The translations under genes and the position numbers were made by a program. Shown here piece after piece: positions 18,309-27,667 of a stretch of 64,000 nucleotides of DNA. Location: NCBI RefSeq assembly GCF_030296775.1, contig NZ_AP027742.1:2170001-2234000 (forward strand), given 5' to 3'. Positions within the stretch are counted from its first letter, which is position 1; each line of letters begins with the position of its first letter. Source of the stretch: Claveliimonas bilis (GTDB lineage: Bacteria > Bacillota > Clostridia > Lachnospirales > Lachnospiraceae). Below the pieces are notes generated by a model. It was not told where the DNA came from and did no database searches. It saw only the letters and a program-made list of their open reading frames with translations.

Positions 18309-20387
18309 TTAATTATCTTTTGCTTTTTTTGCTTCTACATATCCGCATTTTTCATTCATACAGACAAGTTTACTTCCCTTTTCTACCATGTAACCGCCGC
18401 ATTTTGAACATTTCTGCTCTGACGGCTTCTGCCAGGACATAAAATCACAATCCGGATTATCTTCACATCCGTAATATTTTCTTCCTTTTTTCGTTTTTCT
18501 AAGGACAATATCTTTCCCGCATTTGGGACATTTCACTCCGATTTTTTCCAGATAGGGCTTCGTATTGCGGCACTCCGGAAATCCGGGGCAGGCAAGAAAT
18601 CTTCCGTGAGGTCCATACTTGATCACCATATTCCGTCCGCATTCTTCACAGATCACATCTGTGACTTCATCTTCAATCTTGACGCTTTCCTGCTCTTTTT
18701 CTGCAATCTTTACCGCTTCTTCCAGATCAGGGTAAAAATTTTCAATTACTGTTTTCCATGCGACTTTTCCTTCTGCAACTTTATCAAGAAGGCCTTCCAT
18801 GTTTGCCGTAAAATTCACATCTACAATGGCCGGAAAGGACTGCTTCATAATATTGTTCACTACCTCTCCGATCTCCGTCAGGTAAAGATTCCTGTTTTCC
18901 TTTGCTACATATCTTCTGGCTATAATTGTAGAAATCGTGGGGGCATAAGTACTGGGGCGCCCGATTCCAAGCTCTTCCAGTGTCTTTACAAGGGAAGCTT
19001 CCGTATAATGTGCCGGCGGCTGGGTAAAATGCTGTTTTGTGTCAAATTTTTCCCAATTCAGGACAGAATCTTTATCCAGTCCCTTCAAGAGCACATTGGT
19101 TTCTTCTTTTTCCTCATCTGCTTCTGTGTAAACTGTGCGGAATCCTTCAAAAACAATCTTAGAAGCCGCAACCTGAAAACGGTAATCTCCCGCCGCAATT
19201 CTGACAGATGTTGTCTCATATTTTGCCGGTTTCATCCTGCTGGCGACAAATCTCTTCCAGATCAACTGATACAGGCGGAACTGATCTCTGCTCAAAGATT
19301 CTTTCATAGCAGCCGGAGTTCTTGTTACATCTGTAGGACGAATAGCCTCATGGGCATCCTGTATGTTCTTTCCATTTTCCTTTCCCGCTGCACCGGAAGC
19401 GACAAATTCACTTCCGTAATTTCCCGAGATGTACTCCCTTACACTGGCTTCCGCCTCATCGGAAACACGGGTGGAGTCTGTACGCAGATAAGTGATAAGA
19501 CCCACTGTTCCGTTTCCTTTAATATCGATTCCTTCATAAAGCTGCTGTGCAATACGCATCGTTTTCTGCGTAGCAAAGTTCAGCACTTTCGATGCCTCCT
19601 GCTGCATGGTACTGGTAGTGAAAGGCACCGGAGCTTTTTTGTAGCGCTCTCCTTTTTTGATATCTGCCACCTGATAGTCTGCTCCCTCCAGCTCTTTTAC
19701 TATCTGGTTCAGCTCGCTTTCAGAACGAATCGTCATTTTTTGCTTTTCAGTCCCATAGAATTTAGCTGTCAGAGGCTTCCTCTCACCCTTTACTTTTAAG
19801 ACGGCATCCAGAGTCCAATATTCTTCGGGAATAAAGGCATTGATCTCTTCCTCCCGGTCTGCGATGATCCGAAGAGCCACAGACTGTACACGTCCGGCGC
19901 TTAATCCCCTCTTTACTTTCGCCCACAAAAGAGGACTGATCTTATATCCAACGACACGATCCAGCGCCCGCCGGGCCTGCTGGGCATCTACAAGATCCAT
20001 ATCAATCTCTCTTGCATTTTTAATGGATGCTTTTACTGCATTTTTAGTGATCTCGTTAAAGCTGATCCTATATGTCTTTTTATCTTCCAGTTTCAATGCT
20101 TTACACAAATGCCAGGAAATCGCTTCCCCTTCGCGGTCAGGGTCGGTTGCAAGATAAACTTTATCCGCTTTTTTTACTTCCTTGCGAAGGCTGGCAAGAA
20201 TATCCCCCTTCCCGCGGATGGTAATATATTTCGGTTCATAATCATGCCCCACATCGATTCCAAGCTGACTTTTTGGGAGATCCCGCACATGACCATTGGA
20301 AGCCATAACTGTATAATTACTTCCCAAAAACTTTTTTATTGTTTTTACTTTTGCAGGAGACTCTACAATAACAAGATAATGAGCCAT
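18309..20387 (-). CDS. topA: DNA topoisomerase I
   Basis: TopA relaxes negative supercoils by single-strand passage. The 692-residue protein has an N-terminal Toprim domain (HYLVIVESPAKVKTI, DPDREGEAISWHL) and the catalytic tyrosine in GLITYLRTDSTRVS. Three C-terminal four-cysteine zinc ribbons follow (CEECGRN, CPKCGKD, CSKCGGY). It starts at MAHYLV after TTGGAGG. It is followed by codY and preceded by dprA, all on one strand. Confidence 0.97.
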   Translation of the reverse strand: MAHYLVIVESPAKVKTIKKFLGSNYTVMASNGHVRDLPKSQLGIDVGHDYEPKYITIRGKGDILASLRKEVKKADKVYLATDPDREGEAISWHLCKALKLEDKKTYRISFNEITKNAVKASIKNAREIDMDLVDAQQARRALDRVVGYKISPLLWAKVKRGLSAGRVQSVALRIIADREEEINAFIPEEYWTLDAVLKVKGERKPLTAKFYGTEKQKMTIRSESELNQIVKELEGADYQVADIKKGERYKKAPVPFTTSTMQQEASKVLNFATQKTMRIAQQLYEGIDIKGNGTVGLITYLRTDSTRVSDEAEASVREYISGNYGSEFVASGAAGKENGKNIQDAHEAIRPTDVTRTPAAMKESLSRDQFRLYQLIWKRFVASRMKPAKYETTSVRIAAGDYRFQVAASKIVFEGFRTVYTEADEEKEETNVLLKGLDKDSVLNWEKFDTKQHFTQPPAHYTEASLVKTLEELGIGRPSTYAPTISTIIARRYVAKENRNLYLTEIGEVVNNIMKQSFPAIVDVNFTANMEGLLDKVAEGKVAWKTVIENFYPDLEEAVKIAEKEQESVKIEDEVTDVICEECGRNMVIKYGPHGRFLACPGFPECRNTKPYLEKIGVKCPKCGKDIVLRKTKKGRKYYGCEDNPDCDFMSWQKPSEQKCSKCGGYMVEKGSKLVCMNEKCGYVEAKKAKDN

Positions 20388-20417
20388 ACTTTTTTCCTCC
20401 AATACCCTCTGCGTTTC

Positions 20418-21506
20418 TTATTCTGAACGGATATAATAATTTTTCGAAATTTCCTGAATGTATCCTTTTAATTCCAAAGCCACCAGCGTTTCCATAACCT
20501 GAAACGGTTCCAATCCTGTTTCTTCTATGAGCTGATGAACTCCCTTGGGAAACAAATCGAGACAACTATACAATATATTTTCGGTGCTTTCAAGCATTTT
20601 TTTATTTTTGTCTGATTTTTTAGCGAAATTCTTCCTTAAATAGCCCATTGTTTTCATCTCCTCCACAAAGTCTTCCGCTGAAATCAATATCCCCGCTCCC
20701 TGCCGGATCAAAGCATTGCATCCCCGGCTCAAAGGACTTGTCACCGGTCCCGGAAGCGCATACACCTCCTTTCCCTGTTCCAATGCAAAATCTGCTGTAA
20801 TCAGCGAACCGCTCTTTTCTCTTGCTTCCATGACAAGTACAAGCTCCGAAAGAGCGCTGATGATCCGATTTCTTCTGGGGAAATTCCCCTGCAGAGGCGG
20901 ACTGCCGGGAAGCTGCTCCGATAAGATTCCTCCTGATTTTTGTATATCAACATAAAGTCCCCTGTTCTCCCGCGGATAGCATACATCCACGCCAGATCCC
21001 AATACAGCATATGTGCATCCGCCTGCATTTATTGCCCCTCTTCCTGCCGCCCCATCTATCCCCCTTGCCATCCCGCTGATGATCTGTACTCCCGCCCCTG
21101 CAAGGAGTTCCGCAAAAGCGATTGCCTGCCTTTCTCCATAAGCACTGCACTGTCTGGCACCTACAATTGCTGCCGACACCCTGTCTTCTTTTGGCAGATT
21201 TCCCCTGACAAACAAAGCATAAGGCTGGTCATTCAAGTCTTTCATTCTCTGCGGATAAGCCGGATCAAAATAAGGGATAAACTTTATATTTTTCTCCAGA
21301 AATCTTTCATACTCTTCTCCCACTTTGCTGTTCTTCTGACAAAATCCGATGGTTTTTCTGTCATTTTCTGTCAGGTATTCCTGCTTTTTCAGCAAGCTTT
21401 CTTCTATATAATATATGGCTTCCCCACTGCCCGCTGCATCCCGCAGCCTTCTCTTTTTCTGATGTGAAAGTCCCCGGATCGAAGCAAACCAGTATTCATA
21501 TTTCAT
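20418..21506 (-). CDS. dprA: DNA-processing protein DprA
   Basis: DprA loads RecA onto incoming single-stranded DNA during transformation. The 362-residue protein has an N-terminal helical segment, the Rossmann-like DprA domain (about 65-275; VGARQCSAYGERQA, GMARGIDGAAGRGA, NFPRRNRIISALS) and a C-terminal winged helix (about 295-360). It overlaps the upstream comM by 4 bp, so the two competence-related genes are coupled. Whether this organism is naturally transformable cannot be told from here. Confidence 0.95.
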   Translation of the reverse strand: MKYEYWFASIRGLSHQKKRRLRDAAGSGEAIYYIEESLLKKQEYLTENDRKTIGFCQKNSKVGEEYERFLEKNIKFIPYFDPAYPQRMKDLNDQPYALFVRGNLPKEDRVSAAIVGARQCSAYGERQAIAFAELLAGAGVQIISGMARGIDGAAGRGAINAGGCTYAVLGSGVDVCYPRENRGLYVDIQKSGGILSEQLPGSPPLQGNFPRRNRIISALSELVLVMEAREKSGSLITADFALEQGKEVYALPGPVTSPLSRGCNALIRQGAGILISAEDFVEEMKTMGYLRKNFAKKSDKNKKMLESTENILYSCLDLFPKGVHQLIEETGLEPFQVMETLVALELKGYIQEISKNYYIRSE

Positions 21507-23047
21507 TTCAGATTCCCCCAGTATCTTTGATCCGGCATACGATAGGCGATTGCCTCTCTTAAATGTCTTACGCCAATCTTCTCCTGTCCTGCAAGATCCG
21601 CAATGGTTCTTGCCACCTTCAGTGTTTTGTGATAAGTACGCGCCGTCAGCCCGATCCTTGTAAACGCTTCTTTTATCACTCTTTCTTCCTCCGCTCCCAA
21701 AGAGCAGTATAAAGAGATCCTGGATGCCGGAATCAGGGCGTTGACAAGAAAATCCTCCTCTTTGTATCTTCTCCTCTGACGTTCCCGGGCCTCACATACC
21801 CGGGCTCTGATCTCTGCAGAGGATTCCTCTTTTGATGAAGATTTCAGCGTACCGTAATCCAGTCCCGGCGAGTCAATACAAAGGTCAATACGGCTAAGCA
21901 GCGGTTGGCTGATTTTCCCCAGATACTGCTGGATCTGACCGGAAGTACAGCTGCACCTTGACAAATCCGGATAGTATCCGCAGGGACAGGGGTTCATTGC
22001 TGCAACCAGCATAAAATCAGCAGGAAATATATACACTCCCTGTTTTCTCACCAGCCGTATCCTTTTTTCTTCCAGAGGCTGACGGAGCACTTCAAGTACC
22101 GGTCTTGCAAACTCTGTCAGCTCATCCAGGAACAGAACTCCCTTATCTGCCATAGTGATTTCTCCAGGCACAGGATACTGGCCGCCTCCGATCAGCGCCG
22201 CCTTTGTCACTGTATGATGCACCTCCCGAAAAGGTCGCTTTGTTATAAGCGGGAACTCATTTTGCAAAAGTCCCTGTACGCTGTATATTTTCGTCAGCTC
22301 AATGCTCTCTTTTTCGGTCAGAGGGGGAAGTATGGTAGAAACGCGGCTTGCGATCATAGATTTTCCGCTTCCCGGCGGTCCGATCATCAAAAGATTATGC
22401 CCGCCGCTTACTGCAATTTCTGCTGCACGCTTTACACCTTTTTGCCCTTTTACATCTGCAAAATCCAGGGAAGATTCCTTCTCTGTCCTTTCTGCAGTTA
22501 TTTTGCTTCTCCTACTCTTTTGGGGCACAATACCGCCGGACAGTGTTTCCCACAATTCTCGGAGCGTCCGGAATGCATAAATGCGGATCCCGTCTACTAA
22601 AGCTGCTTCCTCTCTGTTTTCTACAGGAATCAGGCACATCTTCATCCCCTGTTCTCTCGCTTCCCACACAATAGGAAGCACTCCCGCCACCTGACGGATA
22701 GAACCGTCAAGCCCCAGCTCTCCTACAACAACTGCAGATTCCAGTACCGAGATGGGAATTTCCCCCAGAGACACCAGGATAGACAGTGCGATTGCAAGAT
22801 CAAAAGAAGAACCTCTCTTTCTTATATTTCCGGGAGACAGATTGATCACCGTTCTTTTGGGCGGAAAAGTAATGCCGGAATTTCGGATAGCTGTCCTTAC
22901 TCTTTCTCCGGCTTCCTTCACCTCTGCCGCAAGGTACCCCACCATATGAAACATGGGGAGTCCGGTGCTTAGATCTGCCTCCACCTGTACAAATTTTACT
23001 TCAAGTCCCTGGAGAGCTGCGGAATATACCGTACCTACACTCATCAT
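21503..23047 (-). CDS. comM: ComM/YifB family Mg-chelatase-like AAA+ ATPase
   Basis: ComM-type helicases promote branch migration during recombination of transformed DNA. The 514-residue protein has the N-terminal ChlI-like Lon-protease-fold domain (MMSVGTVYSAALQGLEVKFVQVEADLS onward). The AAA+ core has Walker A GPPGSGKSM (about residue 221), Walker B GVLFLDEL and the NPCPCGYYPD zinc segment, and a C-terminal Mg-chelatase domain follows. It is full length. The gene leads the comM-dprA-topA-codY run. Confidence 0.94.
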   Translation of the reverse strand: MMSVGTVYSAALQGLEVKFVQVEADLSTGLPMFHMVGYLAAEVKEAGERVRTAIRNSGITFPPKRTVINLSPGNIRKRGSSFDLAIALSILVSLGEIPISVLESAVVVGELGLDGSIRQVAGVLPIVWEAREQGMKMCLIPVENREEAALVDGIRIYAFRTLRELWETLSGGIVPQKSRRSKITAERTEKESSLDFADVKGQKGVKRAAEIAVSGGHNLLMIGPPGSGKSMIASRVSTILPPLTEKESIELTKIYSVQGLLQNEFPLITKRPFREVHHTVTKAALIGGGQYPVPGEITMADKGVLFLDELTEFARPVLEVLRQPLEEKRIRLVRKQGVYIFPADFMLVAAMNPCPCGYYPDLSRCSCTSGQIQQYLGKISQPLLSRIDLCIDSPGLDYGTLKSSSKEESSAEIRARVCEARERQRRRYKEEDFLVNALIPASRISLYCSLGAEEERVIKEAFTRIGLTARTYHKTLKVARTIADLAGQEKIGVRHLREAIAYRMPDQRYWGNLK

Positions 23048-23243
23048 ATTCCTCCTTTTTCATTTGACATGTGAGATTGTTTCCTCAGGCAGACTGCCTG
23101 AATTGAAATTGATCGAAACAGAACTTTTTGATCATTTATGTTACCTTTTATAGTCCACATAATATATTATTTACGTAAACTTGTCAACTCAAATTCCCAT
23201 GTTGCTGTTTTCTTGGACAAAAGAGATATTTGCACATGGAAAA

Positions 23244-23272
23244 GCACGAATCAGCCTGTTTTCACATAGACT
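23244..23272 (+). promoter_or_regulatory. Possible mother-cell sigma (sigma-E/K type) promoter of sigK
   Basis: GCACGAA and CATAGACT are spaced about 14-16 bp apart and resemble sigma-E/sigma-K promoters (AC at -35, CATA at -10). The match is partial. Confidence 0.35.
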
Positions 23273-23301
23273 GTAATTAACTACGCTAAGAGGTGCTTCT
23301 A

Positions 23302-23919
23302 TTGAAATCCTTTCCTTCTCCTCTAACAGCCGCTGAAGAGCAATACTACCTGCAGAAATATACGGAAGGAGACCTGGAAGCCAAACACATCCTTATCGAG
23401 AGAAACCTGCGCCTGGTCGCGCACATCGTCCGCAAATACCAGACTGCAGATGAGGACACAGAAGATCTTCTCTCCATCGGCACCATCGGGCTGATCAAAG
23501 CGGTCGTTACTTTCAATCCTGACAAATCTGTACGCCTCGGAACTTATGCGGCAAGGTGTATCGAAAATGAAATTTTGATGTATTTAAGAACGAAGAAAAA
23601 ATCTTCAAAAGAAATCTCTCTCTATGAACCCATCGGAACAGATCGGGAGGGCAATGAAATCCAGCTTTTTGACATCATTGAATCACAAAATGATGATGCC
23701 CATGAGAAAGTTATGCTGGGAGACGATATCCGGCTTCTGTACTCCAAAGTGGAATCCGTCCTCTCTCCACGGGAACGTCTGGTCCTGAAAATGAGATATG
23801 GTTTATATAACGAAGAAGAATACACACAGCGGGAGATTGCCAGACAGCTTGGTATCTCTCGTTCTTACGTTTCCAGAATCGAAAAGAGTGCAATAGAAAA
23901 GCTGCGGGCCTATTTTTGA
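23302..23919 (+). CDS. sigK: RNA polymerase sporulation sigma factor SigK
   Basis: SigK drives late mother-cell gene expression in sporulation. The protein has region 2 (RNLRLVAHIVRKYQ, DLLSIGTIGLIKAV, TYAARCIENEILMYLR) and region 4 (LSPRERLVLKMRYGL, QREIARQLGISRSYVSRIEKSAIEKL). The ribosome-binding site AAGAGGTG favours the TTG at 23302; a GTG at 23293 lies inside that site. A TAA two codons upstream of the GTG rules out the 20-residue pro-sequence of Bacillus pro-sigma-K. The gene is continuous, without a skin-type insertion. It points to a spore former. Confidence 0.92.
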   Translation: MKSFPSPLTAAEEQYYLQKYTEGDLEAKHILIERNLRLVAHIVRKYQTADEDTEDLLSIGTIGLIKAVVTFNPDKSVRLGTYAARCIENEILMYLRTKKKSSKEISLYEPIGTDREGNEIQLFDIIESQNDDAHEKVMLGDDIRLLYSKVESVLSPRERLVLKMRYGLYNEEEYTQREIARQLGISRSYVSRIEKSAIEKLRAYF

Positions 23920-23941
23920 TCTGCCCGCAGCTTCCTGCACT

Positions 23942-25174
23942 TTATTCTATTTCTTTTCTTCTTAAAATATCATACCGATCCGCTTTTTCTCCCAGATCCA
24001 CATACAGAACCTGCTTCGGATGAGGCGCGCTCTCCTGTTCGTTTCCATCTTCATCAAGAATCCTCTTCACCTTTACCTCTGCATTTGTTCCGTCCGGCTT
24101 CATGATCTCAATCTGTTCCCCCACAGAAAATTTATTTCTCTGTTCGATCCGGTACAATCCGTCCTTTTCTTCTCCTATGATTCCAAGATAGGTATAATCT
24201 TTTGCGTAAGTATTGTTGTCATATATCTGGCTTGTCTCATCCGGTTTTCCAAAATAAAATCCCGTGGTAAACTGCCGGTATGTACAGCCTATGATCTGTT
24301 CCAGATACCAGGGCATATTTTTCCGATAAAGCTCCGGATCTTTCTGGTAGTCGTCAATAGCCCGGCGGTATGTTCTTGCCACTGTAGCTACATAGAGGGC
24401 TGTTTTCATGCGCCCTTCAATTTTCAGACTGTCTATACCGGCGTCGATCAATTCCGGGATATGCTCGATCATGCACAGATCCTTGGAGTTAAAGATAAAC
24501 GTACCTCTTTCATTTTCATAAACCGGCATATATTCGCCAGGTCTTGTCTCCTCCATGACAGAATACTTCCATCTGCAGGGATGGGTGCAGGCTCCGTGGT
24601 TTGCATCTCTTCCTGTGAAGAAATTGCTCAGAAGACATCTTCCGGAATAGGAAATACACATAGCGCCGTGCACAAAACTTTCAATTTCCATCTCTTCCGG
24701 AATATTGCGGCGGATCTCCTTGATTTCTTCCAGAGACAGCTCCCTCGCCGACACCACCCTCTTTGCCCCCAGGCGCCACCAGAAATTATATGTTCCATAA
24801 TTCGTATTGTTGGCCTGAGTGCTGATATGCCGCTCGATTTCAGGACAGATTTCTCCTGCAATATCGAAAATGGCCGGATCGGCAATGATCAGCGCATCGG
24901 GCTTCATTTCCTTCAACTCTTCAAAATATTCCCTCACTCCCGGCAGATCATCATTGTGAGCCAGAATATTGGCTGTCACATAAACTTTTACTCCGTGTTC
25001 GTGAGCAAACTTTATCCCCTCTTCCATATCAGAACGGGAAAAATTCTTTGCTTTCGCACGCAGTCCAAATGCCTCTCCGCCGATATAAACTGCATCGGCT
25101 CCAAAAATAACTGCTGTTTTCAATACTTCCAGGCTGCTTGCCGGGATCAGCAGTTCCGGGTGTCTTTTCTTCAT
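23942..25174 (-). CDS. trhP: U32 family protein, tRNA hydroxylation protein TrhP
   Basis: The U32 family includes TrhP/YrrO, which with prephenate makes 5-hydroxyuridine at tRNA position 34. The 410-residue protein shows the U32 barrel (ELLIPASSLEVLKTAVIFGADAVYIGGEAFGLR). It also has the family signature ESFVHGAMCISYSGRCLLS with cysteines, CTHPCRW, and the C-terminal beta domain. It was formerly annotated as a peptidase. Directly upstream on the same strand is trmR, whose product methylates that hydroxyl, so the pair forms a mo5U34 pathway. A smaller U32 partner (YrrN) is not adjacent. Confidence 0.9.
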   Translation of the reverse strand: MKKRHPELLIPASSLEVLKTAVIFGADAVYIGGEAFGLRAKAKNFSRSDMEEGIKFAHEHGVKVYVTANILAHNDDLPGVREYFEELKEMKPDALIIADPAIFDIAGEICPEIERHISTQANNTNYGTYNFWWRLGAKRVVSARELSLEEIKEIRRNIPEEMEIESFVHGAMCISYSGRCLLSNFFTGRDANHGACTHPCRWKYSVMEETRPGEYMPVYENERGTFIFNSKDLCMIEHIPELIDAGIDSLKIEGRMKTALYVATVARTYRRAIDDYQKDPELYRKNMPWYLEQIIGCTYRQFTTGFYFGKPDETSQIYDNNTYAKDYTYLGIIGEEKDGLYRIEQRNKFSVGEQIEIMKPDGTNAEVKVKRILDEDGNEQESAPHPKQVLYVDLGEKADRYDILRRKEIE

Positions 25175-25229
25175 TTTCTCCCTTTATCCTTTCCATTATT
25201 GTTTCATACTCAGCTGTTTTATACTGAAT

Positions 25230-25871
25230 CTATTGCTTTACACTCAGCGCAATTCCATCTCCCAGCGGAACAATGGAAGTAAGAAGTCTCTCATCGTGCT
25301 TCAGTTCATACAGATATTCCCTCATTCTGCTGTGAATGGTCCGGTTTCTCCTCTCCACCGCAAAGCGGGATTCCAGAATATCTCCATCCTGCAGCACATT
25401 ATCAGATACCAAAAGGCCTCCTTTTCTTAAGAGCCGGATCGCCTCCGGCATATAATGAATATACTGTCCTTTTGCCGCGTCCATGAAAATAAGATCAAAG
25501 GGTCCCTCGAGACCTTTCATCACTTCCAGGGCATCCCCCTCTACCAGGGTAATTGCCTCTTCTTTTCCTGCCCGGCGGAAATTTTCCCTCGCGATCGGAA
25601 TACGCTTTTCATAATTTTCAATTGTAGTAATATGACATCCCTCCGGGGCATAGGCGTTCATCAAAAGCGCGGAAAATCCCACTGCCGTTCCGGCTTCCAG
25701 TATACGCATGGGCCGATGGATCTGAAGCAATACCTTCAGAAAGCTTTGGGTTTCCTTTCGGATGATCGGCACATTCGCATCCAGAGCCTCCTGCTCAATT
25801 TCCTCCAAAATAGGCAAATCCCGGCTCTCCAGAGAGTTGATAAATGTTGTCAAACGTTCGTCCGTTATCAC
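25230..25871 (-). CDS. trmR: O-methyltransferase TrmR (tRNA 5-hydroxyuridine methyltransferase)
   Basis: TrmR/YrrM transfers methyl from S-adenosylmethionine to 5-hydroxyuridine-34, giving 5-methoxyuridine. The 213-residue protein has the COMT-like class I fold with SAM motif ILEAGTAVGFSALLM (about 57-71), the acidic IENYEKR end of strand 2 and the metal-binding DAAKGQYIHYMPEA. It is 55 bp before trhP. Functional assignment rests on this pairing, since the sequence alone says catechol-type O-methyltransferase. Confidence 0.9.
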   Translation of the reverse strand: MITDERLTTFINSLESRDLPILEEIEQEALDANVPIIRKETQSFLKVLLQIHRPMRILEAGTAVGFSALLMNAYAPEGCHITTIENYEKRIPIARENFRRAGKEEAITLVEGDALEVMKGLEGPFDLIFMDAAKGQYIHYMPEAIRLLRKGGLLVSDNVLQDGDILESRFAVERRNRTIHSRMREYLYELKHDERLLTSIVPLGDGIALSVKQ

Positions 25872-25937
25872 TTTTACATATACTCCATTTCATTTTTACA
25901 CAGGGTTATTTGCAGTTTTACCCACCACTTACGTTAA

Positions 25938-25976
25938 TTTGGGACGTAACACTTTTGAAAAGTGTTACGTCCCAAA
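25938..25976. repeat. Perfect 39-bp palindrome between rnj and trmR
   Basis: The arms TTTGGGACGTAACACTTTT and its exact complement meet at a single central G (25957). No T-run follows on the minus strand, so it lacks the tail of an intrinsic terminator. It lies 6 bp past the ribonuclease J stop. Confidence 0.9.
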
Positions 25977-25981
25977 GTGTA

Positions 25982-27649
25982 TTAAACATCCATAATAATC
26001 GGCAGGATCATCGGGCGTCTCTTCGTGCGTTTCCAGATAAATTCATTCATCGTGTCACGTACTACCAGCTTGATCTTGCTCCAGTCAGCGCCTCTTTGCC
26101 GATGCAGGCAATTGTCCACCGCCTCCACCAGCACTTTTCTTGCATCTTCCATAAGACCTTCGGATTCTCTGACATATACGAAGCCTCGTGATACAATATC
26201 CGGTCCTGCCAGAAGCTGGTTAGTTCCCCGCTCCAGCGTCATGACAACGATCAGGATTCCGTCTTCTGCAAGATGCTGACGATCTCTCAATACAATATTT
26301 CCTACATCGCCGACACCAAGACCGTCTACCAGCACTTCTCCTGTGTGTACTTTATCGACTACTTTTGCTTCCTTATCGCTGACTTCCAGCACATCGCCGG
26401 ACTGCAGCATAAAAATGTTCTCTTTCGGGATTCCAAGGGACTGTGCCAGAGAAGCGTTTGCCTTTCTGTGACGGTATTCCCCGTGGATCGGAACCGCATA
26501 TTTCGGTTTCACAAGAGAATAGATCAGTTTCAACTCTTCCTGACAGGCATGTCCGGAAACATGGGCATCCTGGAAAATAACGTTGGCCCCTTTTTCAGAA
26601 AGTTCATTGATCACTCTTGATACAGACTTTTCATTCCCCGGTATAGGATTGGAACTGAAAATAACCGTATCTCCCGGCATGATCGTCACTTTCTTATGAA
26701 TATCAGCTGCCATTCTGGATAACGCAGCCATAGATTCTCCCTGGCTTCCTGTGGTGATCAGAACTGTCTTCTCCGGCGGATAATTCTTCAGCTGGTCAAT
26801 CTCGATCAGAGTTTTATCCGGTACGTTCAGATAACCAAGTTCCTGAGCCGTAGAAATGATATTTACCATGCTCCGGCCTTCCACAACAACTTTTCTGTCA
26901 TATTTGTAAGCCGAATTAATAATCTGCTGCACGCGGTCCACGTTGGATGCAAATGTAGCAATAATAATCCTTGTATTACGGTGTTCCGCAAACAGATGGT
27001 CAAAAGTATGACCTACTGTGCGTTCTGACTGTGTAAATCCGGGTCTCTCGGCATTGGTACTGTCTGACATCAGCGCCAATACTCCTTTCTTCCCAATCTC
27101 TCCGAATCTTTGCAGGTCAATAGCATCGCCAAATACCGGCGTATAGTCCACCTTAAAGTCTCCGGTATGCACCACGATCCCTGCCGGTGAATAGATGGCA
27201 AGGGCAGAGGCATCCTGGATGCTGTGGTTTGTCTTGATAAATTCAATCCGGAACTGTCCCAGATTGATAGACTGTCCGAATCTTACGACCTTCCTTCGTG
27301 TACTGCGCAGAAGGTTATGCTCTGTCAGCTTCTTTTCAATAATACCCATTGTAAGTTTTGTTGCATAAATGGGAAGATTCATTTCCTTTAAAACATATGA
27401 CAGCGCTCCGATGTGATCCTCGTGTCCATGGGTAATGACAAATCCCTTTACTTTCTGAATATTATCCTTCAGATAAGTAATATCCGGGATGACCAGATCA
27501 ATACCGAGCATATCATCCTCCGGGAAAGCCAGACCGCAGTCCACCACAATAATACTGTCTTCGTATTCAAAGGCAGTAATATTCATTCCGATCTTCTCCA
27601 GGCCTCCAAGCGGAATGATACGCAGTTTTCCATTGTTTTCTTTCTTCAA
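25982..27649 (-). CDS. rnj: Ribonuclease J
   Basis: RNase J is an endo- and 5-prime exoribonuclease used in Gram-positive RNA decay. The 555-residue protein carries the metallo-beta-lactamase motif HGHEDHIGAL (about residue 75), the beta-CASP domain (SDSTNAERPGFTQSE, TTGSQGE) and HVSGHACQEE. A C-terminal dimerisation domain completes it. The start is a TTG after GGAGGTGTAAAC. Only one RNase J is in this window. Confidence 0.95.
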   Translation of the reverse strand: MKKENNGKLRIIPLGGLEKIGMNITAFEYEDSIIVVDCGLAFPEDDMLGIDLVIPDITYLKDNIQKVKGFVITHGHEDHIGALSYVLKEMNLPIYATKLTMGIIEKKLTEHNLLRSTRRKVVRFGQSINLGQFRIEFIKTNHSIQDASALAIYSPAGIVVHTGDFKVDYTPVFGDAIDLQRFGEIGKKGVLALMSDSTNAERPGFTQSERTVGHTFDHLFAEHRNTRIIIATFASNVDRVQQIINSAYKYDRKVVVEGRSMVNIISTAQELGYLNVPDKTLIEIDQLKNYPPEKTVLITTGSQGESMAALSRMAADIHKKVTIMPGDTVIFSSNPIPGNEKSVSRVINELSEKGANVIFQDAHVSGHACQEELKLIYSLVKPKYAVPIHGEYRHRKANASLAQSLGIPKENIFMLQSGDVLEVSDKEAKVVDKVHTGEVLVDGLGVGDVGNIVLRDRQHLAEDGILIVVMTLERGTNQLLAGPDIVSRGFVYVRESEGLMEDARKVLVEAVDNCLHRQRGADWSKIKLVVRDTMNEFIWKRTKRRPMILPIIMDV

Positions 27650-27667
27650 GTTTACACCTCCATAGGT

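Noticed and set aside
18606-19799. 397-codon frame opposite topA
   Set aside because: Same reason: a shadow of topA with Cys/Phe-rich content and no start signals.
23085-23104. TCAGGCAG-A-CTGCCTGA palindrome upstream of comM as an operator
   Set aside because: The palindrome is real but short, lies far from any clear promoter and has no second copy, so a role could not be supported.
24020-25282. 420-codon frame opposite trhP
   Set aside because: It is antisense to a clearly conserved gene and has improbable composition.
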